Source: Panulirus ornatus
Taxonomy: Eukaryota; Arthropoda; Malacostraca; Decapoda; Palinuridae
Direction of reading: 5' to 3'
DNA length: 64,000 bases
Assembly: GCF_036320965.1 (NCBI RefSeq)
Contig: NC_092238.1
Location: 57,546,459 to 57,610,458, forward strand
A program made the position numbers and the translations under genes. The notes under the pieces are model-generated. The model was given only the letters and a program-made list of their open reading frames with translations, was not told where the DNA came from and searched no databases. Below, piece by piece: positions 60,433 to 64,000 of the stretch; position 1 is the stretch's first letter, and every line of letters begins with the position of its first letter.

Positions 60433-62588
60433 AAGGATAGGGTAGAAAGAATACTTTCCACGCATTCCTCACGTGTGGTAGAAGCCGACTAAAGCGGACT
60501 TGAGCGGCGGGCCAGAAACCCTCCCCTCCTTGTATTTTAACTTTCTAAAAGTGGAAATCGAAGGATTCACGCGGGGAGAGCTCATCCTCCTCGAAGGCTC
60601 AGACTGGGGTGTCTAAAGGTGTGTGGATGTAACCAAGATGAGAAACAGGAAGAGATAGGTATCATGTTTGAGGAAAGGAACCTGGACGATCTGGCTCTGA
60701 GTAAAATGAAGCTGAAGGGTAAAGGGGAAGAGTGTATTTTAACTTTCTATAAGGGGAAACCGAAGAAGGAGTCACGCGGGGAGAGCTCATCCTCCTCGAA
60801 GGCTCAGACTGGGGTGTCTAAATGTGTGTGGATGTAACCAAGATGAGAAACAGGAAGAGACAGGTATCATGTTTGAGGAAAGGAACCTGGATGTTCTGGT
60901 TCTGAGTGAAATGAAGCTCAAGGGTAAAGGGGATGAGTGGTTTGGGAATGTCTTGCGAGTAAAGTCAGAGGTTAGTGAGAGGACAAGAGCAAGGGAAGGA
61001 GTAGCACTACTCAAGAAACAGGAGTAATATACAGAGTGTAAGAAAGTAAACTCTAGATTGATATGGTTAAAACTGAAAGTGTATGGAGAGAGATGATTAC
61101 TGGTGCATATGCACCTGGGCATGAGAAGAAAGATTATGAGAGGCAAGTGATTTGGGAGCAGCTAAGTAAGTGTGTTAGTAGTTTTGATGCACGAGACCCG
61201 GTTACAGTGAATGATGATTTGAATGGAAAGGTGAGTTATGTGGCAGTTTTGGGAATAATTGGTATATATGAGGTGTTCAGTGTTGTAAATGGAAATGGGG
61301 AAGAGCTTGACGATTTATGCTCTGACAATGGAATGGTGATTGGGAATACCTTGTTTAAAAAGAGAGATATACATAAGTATACGTATGTAAGTAGGAGAGA
61401 TGGCCAGAGAGCGTTATTGGATTACGTGTTAATTGAAAGGCGCGCGAAAGAGAGACTTTTTGTATGTTAATGCGCTGAGAGGTGCAACTGGGGGATGTGT
61501 GATCATTATATTGTGGAGGCGAAGGTGAAGATTTGTAGTGGTTTTCAGAAATGAAGAGAGAATATTGGTGTGAAGAGAGTGGTGAGAGTAAGTGAGCTTG
61601 GGAAGGAGACTTGTGTGAGGAAGTGCCAGGAGAGACTGAGTACATAATGGAAAAAGGTTAAGACAAAGGACGTAAGGGGAGTGGGGGAGGAGTGGGATGT
61701 ATTTAGGGTAGCAGTAATGGCTTGCGCTAAAGATGCTTGTGGCATGAGATGCGTGGGAGGTGGGAAGATTAGAAAGGGTAGTGAGTGGTGGGATAAAGAG
61801 GTAAGATTATCAGTAAAAGAGAAGAGAGAGGCATTTGGACGATTTTTGCAGGGAACTAATGCAAATGACTGAGAGATGTATAAAAGAAAGAAGCAGGAGG
61901 TCAAGAGAAAGGTGCAAGAGGTGAAAAAGAGAGTAAATGAAAGTTGGGGTGAAAGAGTATCATTATATTTTAGGGAGAATAAAGAGATGTTTGGGAAGGA
62001 CGGTAAATAAAGTGCGTAAGACAAGGGAACAAATGGGAACTGTATCGTTGACTGGTTGGTAAGGTTATTTAATGTATGTATGATTCATGGTGAGGTGTCT
62101 GAGGATTGGCGGAATGCTTGCACAGTGCCATTGTAAAAAGGTAAAGGGGATAAAAGTGAGTGATCAAATTAAAGAGGTATACGTTTGCTGAGTATTCCTG
62201 GGAAATTATATGGGAGGGTATTGATTGAAAGGGTGAAGGTATGTACAAAGCATCAGATTGGGGAAGAGCAGTGTGGTTTCATAAGTGGTAGAGGATGTGT
62301 GGATCAGGTGTTTGCTTTGAAGAATGTATGTGCGAAAAACGTAGAAAAGCAAATCGATTTTGTATGTAGTATTTATGGATCTGGAGAGGCCTATGATAGA
62401 GTTGATAGAGATTCTCTATGGAAGGTATGAAGAATAATTAGTGTGGGAGGCAAGTTGTTAGAGATGTAGTGAGAAATTTTTATCGATGATGTAAGGCATG
62501 TGTACGTGCAGGAAGAGAGAAAGTTATTGGTTCTCAGTGACTGTTGATTTGTGGCAGGGGTGTGTGATGTCTCCATGGTTGTTTAATC
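60433..62588 (+). mobile_element. L24: decayed LINE with head, tandem duplication and internal deletion
   Basis: Head from GGATAGGGTAGAAAGAATAC. The ORF start is lost (AAAAGTGGAAATCG). A 202-bp direct duplication covers 60533-60938. Endonuclease pieces: 60824-61027 and 61063-61470 (GAYAPG kept; GDLN changed to NDDLN). The linker follows with stops near 61551, 61647 and 61872. At about 62041 about 500 bp between the linker and CIVDWLV is missing. RT remnants reach SPWLFN at 62588, where sequence switches strand into L25. Confidence 0.85.
60533..60938 (+). repeat. 202-bp tandem direct duplication inside L24
   Basis: TATTTTAACTTTCTA begins at 60533 and again at 60735. Both units run through the ORF start region, CTCATCCTCCTCGAAGGC and GTGTGTGGATGTAACC to GTAAAGGGG(A/G)..GAGTG. 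They differ by a small number of substitutions. Confidence 0.88.
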
Positions 62589-63560
62589 ATTCACACACTT
62601 TACCAAACTCTGTCACCAGCTTCTGCCGTTTCTCACCCGAATCCGGCACCAGCGTCCTACTATCAGGGAACAACAGCTGATTCACTTCCCAAGCCACCTC
62701 ATCCACAACAGACTGCATAATTGCCCCTCTCTCCAGAACTCTTGCATTCACTTCATGAACAACCCCATCCATAAACAAATCAAACAACCATGGAGACATC
62801 ACGCACCCCTGCCCGAAACCAACATTCATTGGGAACCAATCACTTTCCTGTTTACCTACTCGTACACGTGCCTTACATCAATGATAAAAACTTTTCACTG
62901 ATTTTAGCAACTTATCTACCGCAGCATATACTCTTAATAGCTTCCAAAAAGTCTCTTCATCAACTTTATCATGTGCCTTCTCCAGATCCATAAATGTTAC
63001 ATACAAATTAGTCTGGTTTTTTAAGCATTTCTCATACATTCTTCAAAGCAAACACCTGATCCACACATCCTCTACCACTTCTGAAACCGCACTGCTCTTC
63101 CCCAATCTGATGCTCTGTACGTGTCCTTACCCTCTCAATCAATACCTTCCCATATAACTTTCAAGGAATACTCAGCAAACTTATACCTCTTTGATTTGAA
63201 CACTCACTTTTATTCCCTTCGCCTTTATACAATGGCACTATGCATGCATTCCGACAATCCTCAGGTTCTTCACTAGGAACAATATATATATTGAATATCC
63301 TTACCAACCCGTCAACAACACCCTCATCTCGTTTAATAACATATTACATTGCAGTACCATCCAAATTCGTCACCTTGCCGGCTTTCGACTTTCGCAAAAC
63401 TTTCACTACCTTTTCTCAGTTTACCAAACCATTCTCCCTGATCCCGCTCATTTTGCACACCACCTCGACCAAAACACCCAAATCTGACGCTTTATCATCG
63501 AAAACATTCACCAGACCTTGAAAATACTTACTCCATCTCCTTCTCATTTCACCACTACAT
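62589..63560 (-). mobile_element. L25: internal LINE fragment, decayed
   Basis: Minus-strand RT piece from KVCE upstream to the pre-RT linker. The open part 62587-62829 has the catalytic motif as FPDS (usual FADD) and [11 protein letters not shown] for GLRQGC. Elsewhere it is broken by indels. Both junctions are abrupt, with plus-strand fragments on each side and no AT array. Confidence 0.86.
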
Positions 63561-64000
63561 GTTTTTGTGGATGAGAGAACTTGGAAAGTGAGTCAGATTG
63601 TTGTTCGGTGATGATGCAGCGCTGGTGGCTGATTCGAGTGAGAAACTGGTGACCTAGTTTAGCAAAATGTGTGAAAGAAGAAAGTTGAGGGTAAGTATGA
63701 ATAAGGGAAAGGTTATTAGGCTTAGTAGAGTTGAGGGACAAGTAAACTGGAAGGTAAATCTGAAAGTAGAAAAACTGGAGGAAGTGAAGTGCTTTAGATA
63801 TCTGGGAGTTTATTTAGCAACGGATGAAACCATGGAAGTGGAGGTGAGTCACTGGGTGGGGGAGTCGGAGAAGGTTCTGGGAGCAATGAAGAATGTGCGC
63901 AAGGCGAGAACGTTATATCGGAGAGCAAAAATGGGTATGTTTGAAGGAATAGTGGTTCCAACAATGTTATACGGATGTGAGATATGGGCTATAGATACGC
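63561..64000 (+). mobile_element. L26: LINE RT/C-terminal fragment, cut by the window edge
   Basis: Plus-strand piece starting TTTTTGTGGATGAGAGAAC. It carries a frameshift before the FGDDAALV-like catalytic motif (near 63607) and a TAG near 63656. It continues through YLGV and the LYGCE region to the end of the window. Diverged, old copy. Confidence 0.86.

Overview
The window looks like a repeat-dense piece of an arthropod genome, most probably a decapod crustacean. Reasons: long (AT)n, (GT)n and (AC)n arrays, an endonuclease-type LINE present as about 26 full or partial copies on both strands, a Penelope-like element with a GIY-YIG endonuclease, and one spliced exon of an immunoglobulin-superfamily protein. 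The decapod assignment is inference from memory of similar repeats and was not checked. There are no bacterial-type operons, tRNA, rRNA or CRISPR arrays.

Most of the DNA is one LINE family (numbered here L0-L26). A full-length copy is about 3.3 kb: a GC-rich 5' head of about 120 bp starting CCCTGGGGATAGGGG, a single ORF of about 998 codons (apurinic-like endonuclease, reverse transcriptase with FADD, and a C-terminal region with a GHMERM motif), and a 3' UTR ending CGCTACCTCGCAAACGCGGG..., poly(A), then (AT)n. One ORF with EN plus RT and a microsatellite tail suggests the RTE group. L2 (1829-5142), L15 (36297-39624) and L16 (39677-42990) are full length, and each carries a single 1-bp indel. 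L6, L17, L4, L21 and L19 are 5'-truncated with long open frames. L1, L3, L5, L9, L12, L14 and L24-L26 are decayed. A short non-autonomous partner (S1-S10, about 250 bp) shares both the LINE 5' head and its 3' terminal stem-loop, and is also bounded by poly(A)/(AT)n.

Layout: 1-17.2 kb is LINE and S copies separated by (AT)n arrays. 17.2-18.5 kb is low-copy DNA. 18.5-28.2 kb is LINE and S copies. 28.2-29.4 kb is a decayed Penelope-like element. 29.4-35.15 kb is LINE copies. 35.17-36.2 kb is a 1-kb element with about 58-bp terminal inverted repeats. 36.3-43.0 kb is a tail-to-tail pair of full-length LINEs. 43.1-52.0 kb is a partial TIR element plus more LINE and S copies. 52.0-55.8 kb is mainly low-copy DNA with an inverted partial TIR element, a degenerate minisatellite and the Ig-domain exon (minus strand, 54093-54247). 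55.8-64.0 kb is a mosaic of LINE fragments that switch strand repeatedly.

Functionally, the LINE ORF supplies endonuclease and reverse transcriptase for target-primed reverse transcription, and the S elements are probably copied in trans because they share the LINE ends. The only likely host coding sequence seen is the Ig exon. The rest is mobile DNA, microsatellite and non-coding low-copy sequence.
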